From NCBI GenBank assembly GCA_038503075.1, contig JBCAML010000003.1, forward strand, positions 310,001 to 374,000: a stretch of DNA of 64,000 nucleotides. The letters are read 5' to 3'. How positions within the stretch are numbered: position 1 is the stretch's first letter; each line of letters opens with the position of its first letter. Under the pieces are notes generated by a model. That model was not told the DNA's origin. It saw only the letters and a list, made by a program, of their open reading frames with translations, and made no database searches. This document shows, piece by piece, positions 11,368-27,350 of this stretch. This DNA comes from Gyromitra esculenta (taxonomy: Eukaryota; Ascomycota; Pezizomycetes; Pezizales; Discinaceae). Both the position numbers and the translations under genes were made by a program.

Positions 11368-13295
11368 CTCAAGTTCACGTAACCTTTACTGGAGAATGAA
11401 GGGTGATTAAGGCGAAGCTAGTGATGGGGCTCGTGGCGAACTTTTTTTTTGACGAAAGTTGATTGAGGATCCAAGATTTCCTTTCTGACGCTGAAACGGA
11501 TTGATGAGTGGGGCTGGAAGCAGCCTTTTGTTTCAGAGGGGGGGTAGAAGGCTTGAAACTAGATAGGAAGCAGGATTCCCGATACAGTGGGCAGATAGGA
11601 CGATATGCCTAAGGCAAGATGAACCGGTCAAGACAAGAGACGAAGTAGTTGGACAGGCTTGTCTATTATAGTGAATTGTGGTCCTAGGGAGGAGAGAAGT
11701 TTTGTGGGTGGAACTACGGATCTGAAGACATCATCTTGCGTGGGAGGCGGGTCCGTGGAAATGGCTGTGGAAGAAAAAGGTACTATCGTACTTTATACGG
11801 GGGAGGGCGGAAGTGAGGAAAAGTGCAGCTCTAATCTCTGTGCAGCAAAATGAATAACATCTTTCCCTCTCGATCTCTTGCCCTTCTGCCTTTTGCTCTA
11901 TCAAAATCCCCCCCGTCTCGTTTTTTGGTTTGTTTTTTCTAATCTTCCTCCTTAACCCCTCCCATTCCCTCTTGGGAGCGGGTGTGGCCAGTGAGTTGCC
12001 CGGCAGTAAGCAGAAGCAGTCTGGTGCTGGCTACTGCTTGATGCTTAATGCGTGACATAGGAAGGGAGGGACTGAATGAGCGCCCCTTAGTTCGAACAGG
12101 AAGGGGGAGAACCTCGTCGGACGTGGGCTGGGTTGACCGCTGTCGTAGCCTGTAGGTTAAAAGTGAGATCAAGCTGTCTTGCTCTTGCGCCGCCGCCGCT
12201 CGTACCCGCTAAGGACGATGGTTATGTATGCCCAACTCCAATCAAGCTACATTGGCGATGGAAATGAGATGGAGGAATTGGCTGGGCAGCAATGCAAGCA
12301 GGGGTAGGAGATCTGGAAGGAGCGGATTTAGGGGTGCGTTGGAAACAAAGCGGCTTCGGAGTGCAAGCAGCGAAGAAAGAGGGGCAGTTGCTCTGGCAAC
12401 AAGGATGAGGGGCACCACCGTACCGCGGGGTCGTCATCCAAGCTGATTCTCGCTACCATTCGACCACCAGAACAACGCGATGAAAAAGAACAACATGGAG
12501 CCAAAACCACGAATTTGTTTTTCTACCAACTCGCTTCATTTTCGTGGATCTTCTTGGCGCTGCATACTCGGTAGGCGTCTTATCTAGGGGAACTCGCAGT
12601 CTAAGTTCATGTGCAACGACGTGTGTCGCTGTCTGTAGCCAGCCGGTTTTGTGGCTTCTTGACACTTTTGTGGCCCCGAAAACGTGTACTGAGACACACA
12701 AATCCCCGAAAAAGCTGATAGAACCTTCTCCGCCATGGTAGAGTAACCCACATCAGTGCAGCGGTAGAAGCCATGTCTACTGCGTCAAGAGATTGAAGTG
12801 CAAGGTTGAGATACATGTAGCATTCGATCCGTAGCAGTAGACCACAGTAATAGTAGCTATGTACATATACATGCCAGTGTATCATTAAGCAGCATTTCGG
12901 GGGTTCCCAGACAGCTCGCCGTCTCCATTAATGTCTGATGGCCTTTAAGCTCACATCATGGGTACTCTCTCTCCACTCATTAGCTACATGGAGTAACCAC
13001 ACGAACTTACTGTCAATTTGCCTGAGCTTCCTCGATCTATCATCCCTCTATCGGATGTCCTGAGCCCTTCTCACCGACATTCTTCCTCCCTCTCTTTTTT
13101 CTCGATCCGTTGCTAACGCTGTTGCCCCAACCCCAACTTTCGTGTCCTTTCCACCATCCCAAGGTTTCGTTTCCCAAGTTCGCTCTTACCCGTTACCCCC
13201 TCCAATTGATTCCACCCCCCCAGGTCCTTTTCGCGAGCCGCAACAAATCGGAAGCTAAGGCCCCCCCACTCAGCAAATCCCAACCTATCTATGCA
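11368..13295. other. Divergent intergenic region DDP1/ATE1
   Basis: No gene seen. One TACATGTA lies at 12812-12819. A long C/T-rich stretch from about 13030 to 13210 precedes the ATE1 start and is probably its core promoter or leader. Small overlapping open frames around 12220-12880 have no recognisable motif. Confidence 0.5.
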
Positions 13296-15487
<2,192 letters not shown>

Positions 15488-17261
15488 AGAATGTATGACT
15501 ATTGCTATGTATTAGAATATGAACTTGGAGATATTAACTGAATACTTGCTTTAATGTCCCAGATAGGGCGAGTTTAGTTTTCTAGAGATAAGTTGGTTTC
15601 CTCATGTCATATCCCACTATGCACACTATGCACCACGCTACTTTTCCCTTGTTGCCTGCGTATATAGCGATTATGCTACCCTACCCTTGTTTCCTATGCA
15701 GATAGCTGCAGATTACTACATGTAGGTACCCGCACCACCATCAATTCCGAAATTAAACTCTAAGCAATTGGCGCCAAATCAAAATCGGATCCAAGGCTCT
15801 CTTTAAGATCTCATATGTAACTGCATCTCCAAAATAGTGATAAGTTTTTAGTTATACCCAAAATTTGGGGTATTGAGAATTCAAATGACACGAATCCTAA
15901 CGAGAGCACATTAAGTGCTGGGGATGAGCGAACGAGTGATATTTAGTGACAAACTAAAGGATGCTAGTTTTTTTTTTGATTTGTGTTGAGTAATGCATTT
16001 ATCCTGACTAAGGGCAACTCACTTAAATATTCACAAGCCAAATTTAGTGACTTTTTTTTTGAGATATTGAGAGGAACACATTTTACAGGTTCATGTAGTT
16101 TTCGACTCAATCATCCAACAATGTGTACCCAATCGTGACGTTGTATGACGAGCATGTCACCCACATATAATCGCTCGACATAGCCAAAAAATAAATCGGA
16201 TTAATAGAGACTTTGCGTAAATAGATCTAGCTCCAATTCCTAGCAATCTGATTGGTGCAGATCAGCTTCTGGTTGGTCAAAAACCAGGGCTGGCTCAAAG
16301 GCGCAAAGTTTCTTTTATTATTTGTGAATACATCTTACCCTTGCACTGAACAGCATAGTGAAGGTGGTGTGCATTGAGGTATCCGACGATTAAATCAACA
16401 GAAAATGTAATTTTAATCCCAAGCTCCTGTATCGAAACTGCAGGGCCTTCGTCATAATACCTAGAACTGCGGGGTTGATAATTTTTTTCTCAACTGCGCT
16501 GTTAGCCCTAGCCCATAATTTATATTTGTTTAGCCAGGCAACACAACGTCCACTCAGAGAAGCACGTGGGCTATTTATGCAAAATAAATAAATAAATAAA
16601 TGGTTCAGTTTTGAGGCAAATTCAAGACTCAGAGCTGCGGCCTATGAATTTCCCGAATCCCGGTGGCCCAATTAAGAAGTATTCAGGGCTGGAAAAGCAT
16701 TTGGGAGGGGAGTGACGAGACACCAGACGCCAGATGCCACGGGTGGATAACACGGCAGAGAAACAAAGCAAAACAGAACAAAACAAAAAAGAGCCTAACG
16801 TCCATGAGGCCGAAGATCGGGACCTAGATAATCGAAGATGTGATATCGGTATTTGAGATATGGTGCCTGGCTGCGAGATGTGTACATATACTTTAACTCA
16901 CTCGGATCGTTCCGTGATGCATGAGCGGCAGGGGCAGGCTCGTTTTTTGATACATGTGAACAAGCTTCCCCAACGGAACTCTTTCCTTTCCCCACGCCTG
17001 CTGTGTTTGAACAGTGAAAGGTTCATCAGTTGTGTGGTTTTGGGCTGCCAATATTGGACCTCCGTTTCTTAGAGGCCGGGTAATTATACCCTGCTGAGCT
17101 GTACTGAGCTTTGCGTAACCCTAAACCCTGGGAGTTTCACCGAGGCGAAGATTCGCTGCTATTTGGCTTAACCTCCGAGAGATCGTGAAGACGGCACCTG
17201 TGCCAACCTACACCGACCTCTACCTACACCCACTTGCAACACCTTCCCTAAACTACCCACC
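15488..17261. other. AT-rich intergenic region
   Basis: No gene recognised. It holds TACATGTA at 15717-15724, several poly-T runs and an (AAAT)n tract at about 16581-16601. The last 150 bases before 17262 are C/A-rich and likely contain the RPB3 promoter and leader. Confidence 0.5.
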
Positions 17262-18569
17262 ATGGATGATTATGACCAGCTGTACGGATCCGATCGTGGC
17301 CGTATGTCCTCTGTGCCTCGAGCTTCGAAGTATTGAAATGCTGATTACCGTAGCCCAAATAACTATCAAAGAAGCCGACAGCAAACATGCTCAAATCGTC
17401 TTGTCTAACTGCGATCTAGCGTACGGAAATCCCGCAATACCTTGGAATATACTCCTTCAAACTGCTAACGTATTTCTGCAGCTTTGCGAACTCGCTCCGG
17501 AGGATCATGTTGGCCGAGGTCCCAACGATTGGTTAGTCGTTTTATCCTCGCGCGTCTGACGGTTGGCCAGCTGGTTGACGAAATGGGGCACATAGCTATC
17601 GACACCGTTGAAATCGAAGCCAACACTTCTGTTATCCCTGATGAGTTTCTTTGTCACAGGCTGGGGATGATACCACTGGACTCGACCAATATTGATGATA
17701 AGCTCATCTACTCGCGCGACTGCGGATGCGAAATGTATTGCGAAAAATGTTCGGTTATTTTGACTCTACATGCCCGCTGTACTGGCGAGAATAATGTCAC
17801 GGTCTATGCGAGGGATTTGGTAGTTGCGGAGGGCGCACAATTGGGCTCTCCGGTTATAACTGGTGCGTGCCATGCAAATTGATACCTTCATTGTGCTCTG
17901 GGCGCTGATTTGGATGGAGGATAGACAAGGAGGGCCAAGGAGCCATTATCTGCAAATTACGAAAGGGACAAGAGCTGAAGATGAAATGCATCGCGAAGAA
18001 GGGAATTGCGAAGGAGCATGCCAAGTGGTCGCCTGTATCTGCCATGGGCTTTGAGTATGATCCATGGAACAAGCTTAGGCACATTGACTACTGGTATGAG
18101 GAAAACGCTGAAGCGGAATGGTAAGGATATCTCCACTCCTTCTAGGTGGTATGGCTCAGGGTACTAGCAAGCGCTAATGTTTCTCCAACACAGGCCAAAG
18201 TCTAAATATGCAGACTGGGAAGAACCACCGATCGAGGGCGAGCCCTTCAATTATGACGCTATCCCCTCGCGATTTTACCTTGATGTTGAATCAGTCGGTT
18301 CTCTACCACCAGATGAAATTATGCAGCAAGGGATCAAATATCTCCAGGAAAAACTGGCATCTGTCATTGACACCCTGGGTAGGAAGGACGAAGGTGGCGA
18401 TGGGTTCGGCGATGGGATGAGAAGTCCTGGCCAGGACTACGCAATGGGCGGGATGGGTGGTGGAGGTGGATACGAGACGCCTTATGGCGCTGGTGGCCCA
18501 GATGCTAGAACGCCATATACAGGTGGCTTTGGTGGCGCGACGCCGTATGGTCAGAATAATGGTTGGTGA
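17262..18569 (+). CDS. RPB3: DNA-directed RNA polymerase II subunit Rpb3
   Basis: Six exons (17262-17301, 17354-17420, 17482-17531, 17596-17862, 17925-18120, 18194-18569) give 331 residues. [19 protein letters not shown] and FANSLRR are the alpha-like dimerisation motifs. The zinc-binding loop is Cys95-x-Cys97-x3-Cys101-x2-Cys104, the spacing of yeast Rpb3. The heptad [14 protein letters not shown], then [11 protein letters not shown], are also diagnostic. Rpb3 pairs with Rpb11 to nucleate Pol II assembly. The tail (about 285-331) is Gly-rich with three TPY motifs. The first exon is 40 nt and uses a strong GTATGT donor; all phases agree. ATG context CCACCATGG is favourable. Confidence 0.96.
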
Positions 18570-21500
18570 TGAAGTCAACGAGAATAGGGTTTTAATTCTT
18601 TCTCTCTCTCTTGGGTTTATGCGTTCGGTTTGGGGTTGAAAACGCACGACAAAATGACTTGACGAAAGCGTCCCCTTAATCCGCAGGCTTGGCTTTAGTA
18701 CCCCTATTTTATAAGGGACCATTTCATATGAATTTGGCTCCTAAGATCGTGTCAGATTAACGGATCCCTTCTTCTCATTGGTAAGTTACGTCCGATTTTT
18801 GACTGTATACTATAATCCTATTAAATTGTACTACTATCAAAATAGAACATTACCCACTTTCTAGATACACTTCAACGTGTTATTAGCTAATACCTTGTGA
18901 CGTGTCGGTGTTGAGTGTAAGTATACCTTATTGCAATTATAGAGAAGCCGTATTTCAGATTTGAGACTAGAACCCTTCCTTAGGGGGCTTATTTGTTCAA
19001 GCAATCATTACTGGTTGAGTTGCGGCACACGAAGAAAATCCTTTGCCCAGGGCTTGGCGAGTAGGGTAATGAGTGATGCATGTATTCTCGATCCCCTTCA
19101 AATGGGGGCTGCTAGTAGACATCCGAGTGATGGCTTGTGCATGATTTTTGGTCGTCGTCGTTGTTTATTCATTAGGTACACCCAACTCGGGGGTTGTGGT
19201 ACCCTTCGCAACACACTAAAGCAAAAACTAAAAAGTACACAAACCGCATTTCCGCAATGCTGGGCGTCCACTTTCTCTACCTAAAATGGTAAAAACAAAA
19301 CAATTTATTACCTTACCACCCGTAAACCGCATTTTCGATTTTCTTCTTCACCACTGCCTCCGTTATCTTGATATGATTTTTGGTCATGAATATATTGTGT
19401 TTGATAAATACAAGTTTTCAGTAAACCTCAACATATACCACTCTTGCACTAGGGAATTGAAACGTCTGGGCAATTAGTCGTATAAACCTCGAAGCTATCC
19501 TTTGTAAGGATACGGGTCATTGTGCTTTCAAACTTCCATGTTTTTCACTAAAATAACTTGCTAGTTCTCATCGAGAGTGGTGGAGGCTAGGGCAGGCAGT
19601 GCGTAAATTACGATGTTTAAACCAATACAGTCCGCTATAAACCAACACGCCATATTCTTGTAGCCTTAATCATGAGACAGTATTTCGTAGCACGCGTGGG
19701 ACCACGCATATGCTTCAGCAGATACGCTTCGGGGGGCTATTAGACGTAGGTAACCCAGATCCGAACTTGCCGCCTCGAATAACTGGCGGGTAAGATAACT
19801 GATTTCTATGTGCCACTAAGCTATAACCAGGGCTGCATATATGCGTTTCTGAGAATTCTGGGCCTATTTTAACGAGGTTCGCTTTTTTACTTCCTGCTAG
19901 GGGCGATGAAGGGCCTTTTAAGGATCTTATGCGCCGCTACGTAAAATCTTCACCAGCCATTTGCCTTATCCAAATAAACCCCCATTCAGAGGAACTCATT
20001 CCGTCCAACTTCTTAAGATCTCGCCTTTTCTAATTCAAGGGCTTCCGCAGCGACATCTTGTCATCGTTCTTGGTATTGGACGAACTGGGGGTTGGTTTAG
20101 AACACCTACCCTAAAGACAAGGGGGGCTATTGTTCAAGACCTGCTTTTCGCTTCTGTAGCTCATTAGTGCTTTTTTTTTTCCGGGTGGATACATCGAAGA
20201 AACGCAGTTATAGGGTCGTACGGATAGCTAATTTTAATATTCAATGCGTCGCGTCGTGTGGGCAGAGGCTAACCGTGTATATGGTAAACTCGATAAGCTA
20301 TTCCTTGTAGTTGATTGAGTAGGCCCTGTACCGATATTTAATGCTTTTTCGGGGAGTGATTGATTTAAATACCTGTTATCGTACTGGGGGTTACGTAGAA
20401 TTTAGTCTTTGTACTATGACTGGAAGCTCTCTGATTCGTTTTATTTGCTATTAGACTCCTGCTTGTTTTAGAGTACCGATGGCGTCCCGGATCATCGTAT
20501 ATGGACTAATTTGTGTATCTCGTTTCTTTTCGAGTACCACATAGTGTAGTGATAGGTTACTGGAGATGTATATATGCGTGGTCATATGACTGCTTAAAAT
20601 TCGCATCATGAACTCATCTGAAACAGGTACTAATGATTAAAAGTACCCATATTATAGGGGTTTGTAGCAGCGTGGTATTACCCCCTAAACGTGGAGGATT
20701 AGACTCGAAGAATATGGATTGACAAGTGGTGAGATACTTGGATGTAGTCGGCCACTTGCCCCTGCTGGGGTGCTTGGTGAGGGTATTGGCGCGCCTGGAT
20801 TATGCATCCTTCCCACATTATAAACCATATGAATTAGTTGGTGCGATAGATAAACTGATGCGCATTCACTCGGCATATTCGCTATCAAATAACTGATGGT
20901 ATTTATTTAACGACGTAGTTTGATGAAAGCGCTAGCATTTAGCTAGTAACCCTATACAGAGTATTATTTTGGTTGCAGGGCTACTTCTGCTGATCCCTGT
21001 TGCTGATCTTCAAATATTCGAAATGGCTTGCAAACAACAGTTAGACTTGATCTAACACTATCTGCATGTATTTGCTCTAATCGACTCGAAGCGGGCACTA
21101 CCTCTGGGGCCGGCGCTTCCAGGGCCCATTTTCAACCCCAAAAATTAGAGCCACAGCTTCTTTTTATCTGCCGCAAACCCGACGGCTGCCTCCGATCGCG
21201 ATCAGCCCTATCAACCTTCCTTATTGAAACCAGTCTTCTTTCGAAGGTTCACGACAGCAGATACCCCTTCGAGCAAGGCTCCAGCGGGCGCTAATCGGAA
21301 CAGCATGTAAAGCATATACCTGCAGAGCTTCCTGAAAGATATGTATCGGGGAATCCCAACTGTGCCCCTGGGGGCTTTTTTTGCTACCACACTCTCTATC
21401 GGCGAAGGCTCCGTCGGAGTCTAAAGCCCTAATACTTACCGTGATACTAAGACATGGTGTATTTACCACGCTTTAGAGGGAAACAATTCACGATGTGAGC

Positions 21501-21938
21501 TTGCCTTAGGGTCGACGTCAGACGTCTATGCATGGGCAAATTAGTTGATCTTTAAGCCAACACTGGTTAGGGCTGTTAGAGAAATTCCAGACGTGTAACC
21601 GGGGGGGGTGCTGGTATATACTAACAATACGTGGTAAAACTTTGAATAAAAGAATGAGACCCGCCCACATAGGTCTCTAACATCTGTTTTTGCTTCGCAT
21701 CCCTCAGTTCGCCTGCCATCTTGATCGATGTGCACTTAATATCGCCCAACTCTAATCGTCCCCCACGGTCGTTCTTGAAGATACGACATCTCGGCTGGCC
21801 GATTTTATACATTCGTTTTACTATTCATTTAGCTTTTATCCAGTGCTTACTTTTCTGGAGAAGGGTATTTCATCAAGCGTTCGCTTTATTCTCTGATTTT
21901 TTAGGTGGTTTCTTCCTTTTTTTATTTGACCTGCAAGG
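18570..21938. other. Gene-poor AT-rich stretch
   Basis: I find no protein gene, RNA gene or terminal repeats over 3.4 kb. Open frames are under 110 codons and lack motifs. No TACATGTA copies occur here, in contrast to most other intergenic parts. It could be decayed repeat sequence but nothing identifies it. Confidence 0.5.
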
Positions 21939-23494
21939 ATGGCAGATCCAAGTATACCTTCAATACACCTTTACCCAGGTGTCGTCGCTTTTGTCATATT
22001 TATTATTATATATACATTTGGAAGCGCGGTGTCGGCTGGATTCGCACATATACTGTTTAGACTTAATGGAAAACAAGTTGTCTGTGAGTTTTCATTCTGT
22101 GCTGTATCCTTCAAAACAAGAGGAGCCGTTTCTGACGGTATTGTTCTGCAGATGTTTCCTTGATGTCCGTATCAATATTTGTACAAAACATCCTCACTTT
22201 GCTTCAAGAGTCGTATTCCTTTGCAGAGTGGCCAACACTGCAAATAAAAACCTATGAGAGAAATCTTGAACAGTGGCGGAATCCAAACGCTTCCATCGTG
22301 TACCAGACTTCACCGAGTGTGTTTATCCAGGTGATCTTTAGTATAAGTATGGCTGGGAACACGTCAAGTTTGCTTGAACCGATATATGCTGATTTGTGTT
22401 TTTAGGGATATACTTCTTCAACGTCGAGAGCCTGCTATTCTTTTTCTGGAGCTTTATGCTTTTCGTATCAGTCTGGGAGATCCAAAACCACGTACTTAAA
22501 AGTGAGAGATTCGTCGCTGGAACAAAATATTTCGCCTTCATCCTTCCTGCTTTTCAGGTAGTTTTCACCAGCCTGGAGCCAATAAAGAGTGTCCCGACGC
22601 TTCATCTAATATTTGCAAACTGCACCAGTATGTTTTACGATTCCACGTTTCATCAGCACACAGCATACTTACTAACATCCACTCCCTACTAAAGTGGTCA
22701 TCACCCTTAGTCTAGGCTGCGTATTCATGGGCCTTATACTCTTCCGCTGCTTCCACGTCATGTGGGGTTCCAGCTGGACTCACAAAGTGAAGCTTTTCCG
22801 AGGCTACGATAACGGCCACGGACCAGCTCGCAGACCCGGAACCAGCCTTTCAATAACCTCCACAAATTCAGGTTCCGATAGCGAAGACCGTTACATCCTC
22901 CTCCGATTCCTTGCCGGGTTCGCAATTATCGGGTAAGCTTTTCCTTCTCCTTTTTCTCTCCCATTCTATATTGCCACCATATTCTTACGTACCTGTGCTT
23001 ATTTATCTTCGGGTGGCCTATATAGCGGACTCCAAGCATCATTCATGACCTCCCAGCTAACCTACGCCCAAGGCGTCCTCTCCCGAAAACAGCCCACCGC
23101 CCCAAAACCCCAGCTAGGCTGGAGCTCCAACGACCAATTAATAGATTGGTCATTCTACCTCGCCAGCGGTTCCACCGGCTATCTCATCTTAATCGTCTTC
23201 GGCACGACCAGGGAGAGCCGCAGACAGATTCGGCGTCTATGGGCTGGCTTCCGTGGGAGGGTTCATATGGGGGATAAGAGGGGCGAGGAGTATATCTCGT
23301 TTAGGTCGGAAACTGATACATACGAACGACCTTCAACACCGGAGCGGAAGAGGGGGCCACCGAAGGCGATGACGTTTGTGAACCCGAGAATTACGCCACT
23401 GAGGAGCCCGGAGGTTAAGGTTAAGGCTTTTGAGCCGGAGTCGTATAAAGACGTGGATTTACAGACGCCGAGGTTATCAACATATGTGAGATAG
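21939..23494 (+). CDS. Orphan seven-transmembrane protein, GPCR-like topology
   Basis: Five exons (21939-22083, 22152-22346, 22406-22627, 22695-22932, 23026-23494) give 422 residues. The second donor could equally be at 22341, shortening the protein by two residues. Seven hydrophobic helices can be read: VVAFVIFIIIYTFGSAVSAG; VSLMSVSIFVQNIL; LLFFFWSFMLFVSV; FAFILPAFQVVF; VVITLSLGCVFMGLILF-type; ILLRFLAGFAIIG; and SFYLASGSTGYLILIVFGT. A cytosolic-looking C-tail of about 100 residues follows, basic (RESRRQIRRL) and Ser/Pro/Thr-rich. This layout resembles fungal G-protein-coupled receptors, but I recognise no Ste2, Ste3, cAMP-receptor, Pth11 or opsin motif (no retinal Lys in the last helix). Branch points such as CTTACTAAC support the introns. 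It converges on the ARMH3-like gene, 376 bp apart. Confidence 0.75.
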
Positions 23495-23870
23495 TTATCA
23501 CCTACAAGATAATTTTTATGCTGGTTTTGGAGGGAGGGTTTGAGTCTTCAGTTTGTAAATACTTCTTACTAAGTTTTAGGTATTCTTACAATTTATGTGA
23601 TCCTAGGCACTCACTCACTCATTTAAATTGTTGCTTCTCTTTCTTTTCATCTCTCTTTGGTTGTATAAGTTCTCCGCGTACATTTCGAATTAGATTATTT
23701 CCCATATCATTAGTACCTAATCATCTGTCTACCATCTACTAACCGTGACTAATATTTGCCGCTAAATATAGCTAATTTGAATTACATACTCCCCATTAAT
23801 CCGTTGTTATTTGCCCCCCCAACCCCCAAATCAATAAACCATTAGCTTTTCCCCAATTCAACAAAACAAA
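23495..23870. other. Convergent 3' intergenic gap
   Basis: AT-rich sequence between two convergent genes, probably their 3' UTRs and polyadenylation signals. Nothing else seen. Confidence 0.5.
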
Positions 23871-26452
23871 CTAAACAAAAGCCTCCAGCTCCGCACCCAT
23901 AAGTTCCCTAACATCACCAACAGCAACCTTCGCCGCCTTCTTCAAGAAAACCCTCTCGTCAGCCTCGCGATACCGTTCCCAGCTATCCAACCCATCTTTA
24001 GAGCTAATCGCAAGCGTCTCGTAGCCGCTCTTGATAACCTCGCTGACCTGCTGCGGTGAGAGGTTTTTCGATTTCATTCGACTTTGGTTTTCCGAGATCA
24101 ATTGGTAGTAATGCTCAGACACCGTTATCAAAGTAGAGATAGAGTTCGAAGAACGGTTCTCAAGACCATCTAATTTAAAACCGCAATTTTTGTCAGCTCT
24201 ATATTCCCCCCCGTTCTGGGTAACGTGTGATAACGCGAACCCCCCCCAAACATATGCGGAAACATAGATGAAACATACAGTTATCCCTGAACCTCACCAG
24301 GACATCTCCTGCCTCAACCAGCTTGTAGAACAGATCGTCGTACTCCGCGGCACCCGGCAGGAACGCATCGCCTGCGGACAGGGCCAGTGCGATAAGGTTT
24401 ACGAGCTCATCGATAAACTTGTGGATTCCCGGGATATCCTTCAGGTCTGCAGCATAAGATGATAGGAACCGGATCAAGGATAGGATGCAGCGCCAGAGCT
24501 CGGACCAGTGATATGCTACACACACGCGGGAGTGGTTTGTAAGCAAATGATGGGATGAACTATAACGGAAGTATCTTATTTGGTTTGGGGGGGGTTTGGG
24601 GGACCTACCTAAACGAGTTCTGCTCCGAATAAGAAATGATATAGATCGTACCAAAACACCGATACATGCGCTATCGATCAGTTAATATATATGTATCGTG
24701 CATGCATGCAAGTACATGTAAGTAACCAAGTCCTCGGGAACTAGGGTAAACCTACCTGTAAAGCTCCACATCTAGCTTTTTCCTCAAATTATGGTTAATA
24801 CCACCCACCACCGCATCTATTACCGCAGTCAACAATGTCCGCTTCGTTCTCACCACTGGCAAATGAGGCTGCTTTTGCCTGCATAATCTCACAAACGCCT
24901 TCGTTTCATCACTAGTAAGCCGCTTACACAAGGCTTGGTCTTCTAGTAGTGTCCGGATAACAAGCAAGTTGAGGCGTGCATATAACGAAGATCGCGAAGA
25001 GCGATGTGCGTGATGTAGGAGGTAAGAGGTGAGAGAGATGTATGCGCAGATGGGGGATTCAGCCTTGGGATCTGGATCGGTATAGGAAACAAAATTGTGG
25101 GAAAAGAGTTTGTTGGCATTGACAAAATCGTAAGCTGCCAAGAGAAGCGCAGCTCTTGGTGCAGGCAATGAAGAAAATGGTAATTTGGGAGCATCAGGAT
25201 TCACCAATACAGGAGAAGCAGATCGGCTCTTCGGTCCAGCTCCAGACAAAATCGTGAGGCCGACATACGTCAAAACATTATTCAACGACCAGCCTTCCGG
25301 TAGATCATCGTGAATCGCAATGTAGTCTGCCCGTGTCCGGATACATGTTGTGCCTATTTCCTGTACAATCCGTTTTATCGTAGGCTCGTTCACAAAATCA
25401 TCTAATCGGAGCTGGTATGGATTTTGAAATTCGAACTTGTTATCTGCCGAAATCAGTAATCATGTCAACTTAAGATTGTGTGAAGTTTGGACCTACAGTT
25501 GGCTAGAGTGCCCAGCAAAACAAAGGGTTCATAAGCCAGCCCAGCGGTGTCAGGGTCGTTTATAAACTATCACCTTCATAAGTCATAGCTCTATTGAGCA
25601 TAATCGAGACCGACACATACCTTCATAAGAGCCGGGAACAAATCTCGATGGGTGAAGTACGATAGCAGCCCGGTCTGGAAAGCTCCACAAGCTATACACA
25701 ACGCAACCTGTATCGCTTTCCGCCGTGCTTCCACTATAATTCCGCTTCGTCAGACCCCCAATACTAATAAAAATCTCGAAACCCCCTCCCCCCCCAAAAA
25801 AAAGAAAGTGTCGTACCAGTTCGCCCACTTCTGATATATGCATCCAAGCTCGCCACAAAATCCGTAAATATCGAATCAACATTATCCAGCCCTGTCAACA
25901 GCGAAATAATATCCGAGCTAAGATTCGTGTATCGTTTCGACAGTACCTCTCGTAAGAAGATATTCAGCGTCTGTTCACCACCACCGCCATCAGCCCTAAC
26001 CCCCAGCAAAAAGATATAGCTACAATCCTAGAACTCTCACATCTAACGCAATCTCATCCGACGGACTGACACCAGCTTTAACGCAATTGACAGCGCGACT
26101 AAACAACTGCCTTGTTTGTGGCTAACACTCCCATCAGCTCACTAACCCCCCCCCCAAATCCTGATTCCCAAGGCGCCATACCTGCAGATGCAACAAATCG
26201 TCCGGCGATAACGGTTCCAGCACATCCCTCAGACCCGGAGCATAGCACTTCAACAAAAAGAACTCTGTCCAGAAACCCTCCGACTTTTCCTCCCCAAACT
26301 CCACATCATCCTCCTATAGCACGCCGTCAGGTCAGCCTCGTTCTCTACCGCTGCGGTAGGTACAGTAGGGGTACCTTAAACAAGCCTTTGTACAGCGACA
26401 CGATCTTCGGTTCGAAGCTCGGGCGCGGATCGAGGGTCAGTGGAGAAGCCAT
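23871..26452 (-). CDS. ARMH3/DUF1741-family armadillo-like protein
   Basis: Ten exons (26452-26375, 26313-26182, 26121-26041, 25970-25817, 25733-25621, 25566-25497, 25443-24756, 24670-24609, 24515-24279, 24169-23871) give 637 residues with consistent phases. Segments typical of the fungal UPF0588/DUF1741 family, counterpart of human ARMH3 (C10orf76), include FQTGLLSYFTHRDLFPALMK, AGLAYEPFVLLGTLANYNKF, QLRLDDFVNEPTIK, INHNLRKKLDVELY, AYHWSELWRCILSLIRFL and ELVNLIALALSAGDAFLP. Human ARMH3 acts at the Golgi with PI4KB and GBF1; the role here is inferred. The protein is probably all-helical and peripheral to membranes. The donor of exon 3 may be six bases further downstream (adding VR). No signal peptide seen. 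The initiator MASPLTLDPRPSFEPKIV fits the family. Confidence 0.88.
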
Positions 26453-27350
26453 GGTAACCTTCCCCTTCAGCTACAGCCGTGAGAAAAACTAGGTCGTTAA
26501 GAGCGGTGACGTATGTACTCAGCGGTAAGGGGGCTGCGAATGGATATGATGGATGGGATGGAGCGTGGGGATCGTGCACACTGTTTAAAAATTAAAAAAA
26601 AGAGTTGTTTGGGGTTAACGAACAAGTAAACCTCTTTTTCTTTTCTTTCCCTATGCCAGCGAACTTGGCGCATATCTTGGGCGCCATCTGACCCTAATTA
26701 ATGCCAGCGAAAATCTGGACTTTAACTTAGACATAGAGTACAACCCACCAACCCCTTAACACTAAGCAGGTAGGTACATCCCCATACATAGGCAGATAAC
26801 AGGGCTGGTACCCATCTATGCGCACCTGAAGCAGACCCGAAAGCCGGGTAGCTGCTCTGTTTTTGTCACTAGACTACCAAGATCGCTGCAGTTCCTAGTA
26901 TTTGCGGGATGGAAAGGGGTTGTGTAGATTTTCCTCTGTGCAGAAAGGTAAAAGTACATGTAGCCTTAATATATTTTAGGTTGCCATACAATCCCTGCAG
27001 GGTGCAGGAAGCACGCGACAACAGGACACCGTAAGCAATGATGCCCGCATACACGGACTCCATGAACACTTTATGCCTCTTTTGTCTGTGTAGATAGTAG
27101 TCAAACAGTTCTGAACTTGGTAATAGTATGACCGAAACACAATACAGCTCAAAACTGTACAAACAAGAACAAAAAACGTCGAATCAACAGCAACCATCGC
27201 TTTTTTAATCTCAAATCAACTAACAAAAAAAACAATAACAAGACAAGCCACCCCGCCCTGCCGTTTCCACATCACGCAGCATATTTGCTTCTATCAATCA
27301 CGCACAAAAATATAAAATAATCTCTAGGTATTTCCCATCACCATTCTAGC
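26453..27350. other. Intergenic region between ARMH3-like and SEC31
   Basis: Both neighbours lie on the minus strand, so this holds the promoter of the ARMH3-like gene and the 3' UTR of SEC31. One TACATGTA lies at 26955-26962. A 97-codon minus-strand open frame (26869-27162) is hydrophobic in part but has no recognisable motif. Confidence 0.45.
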
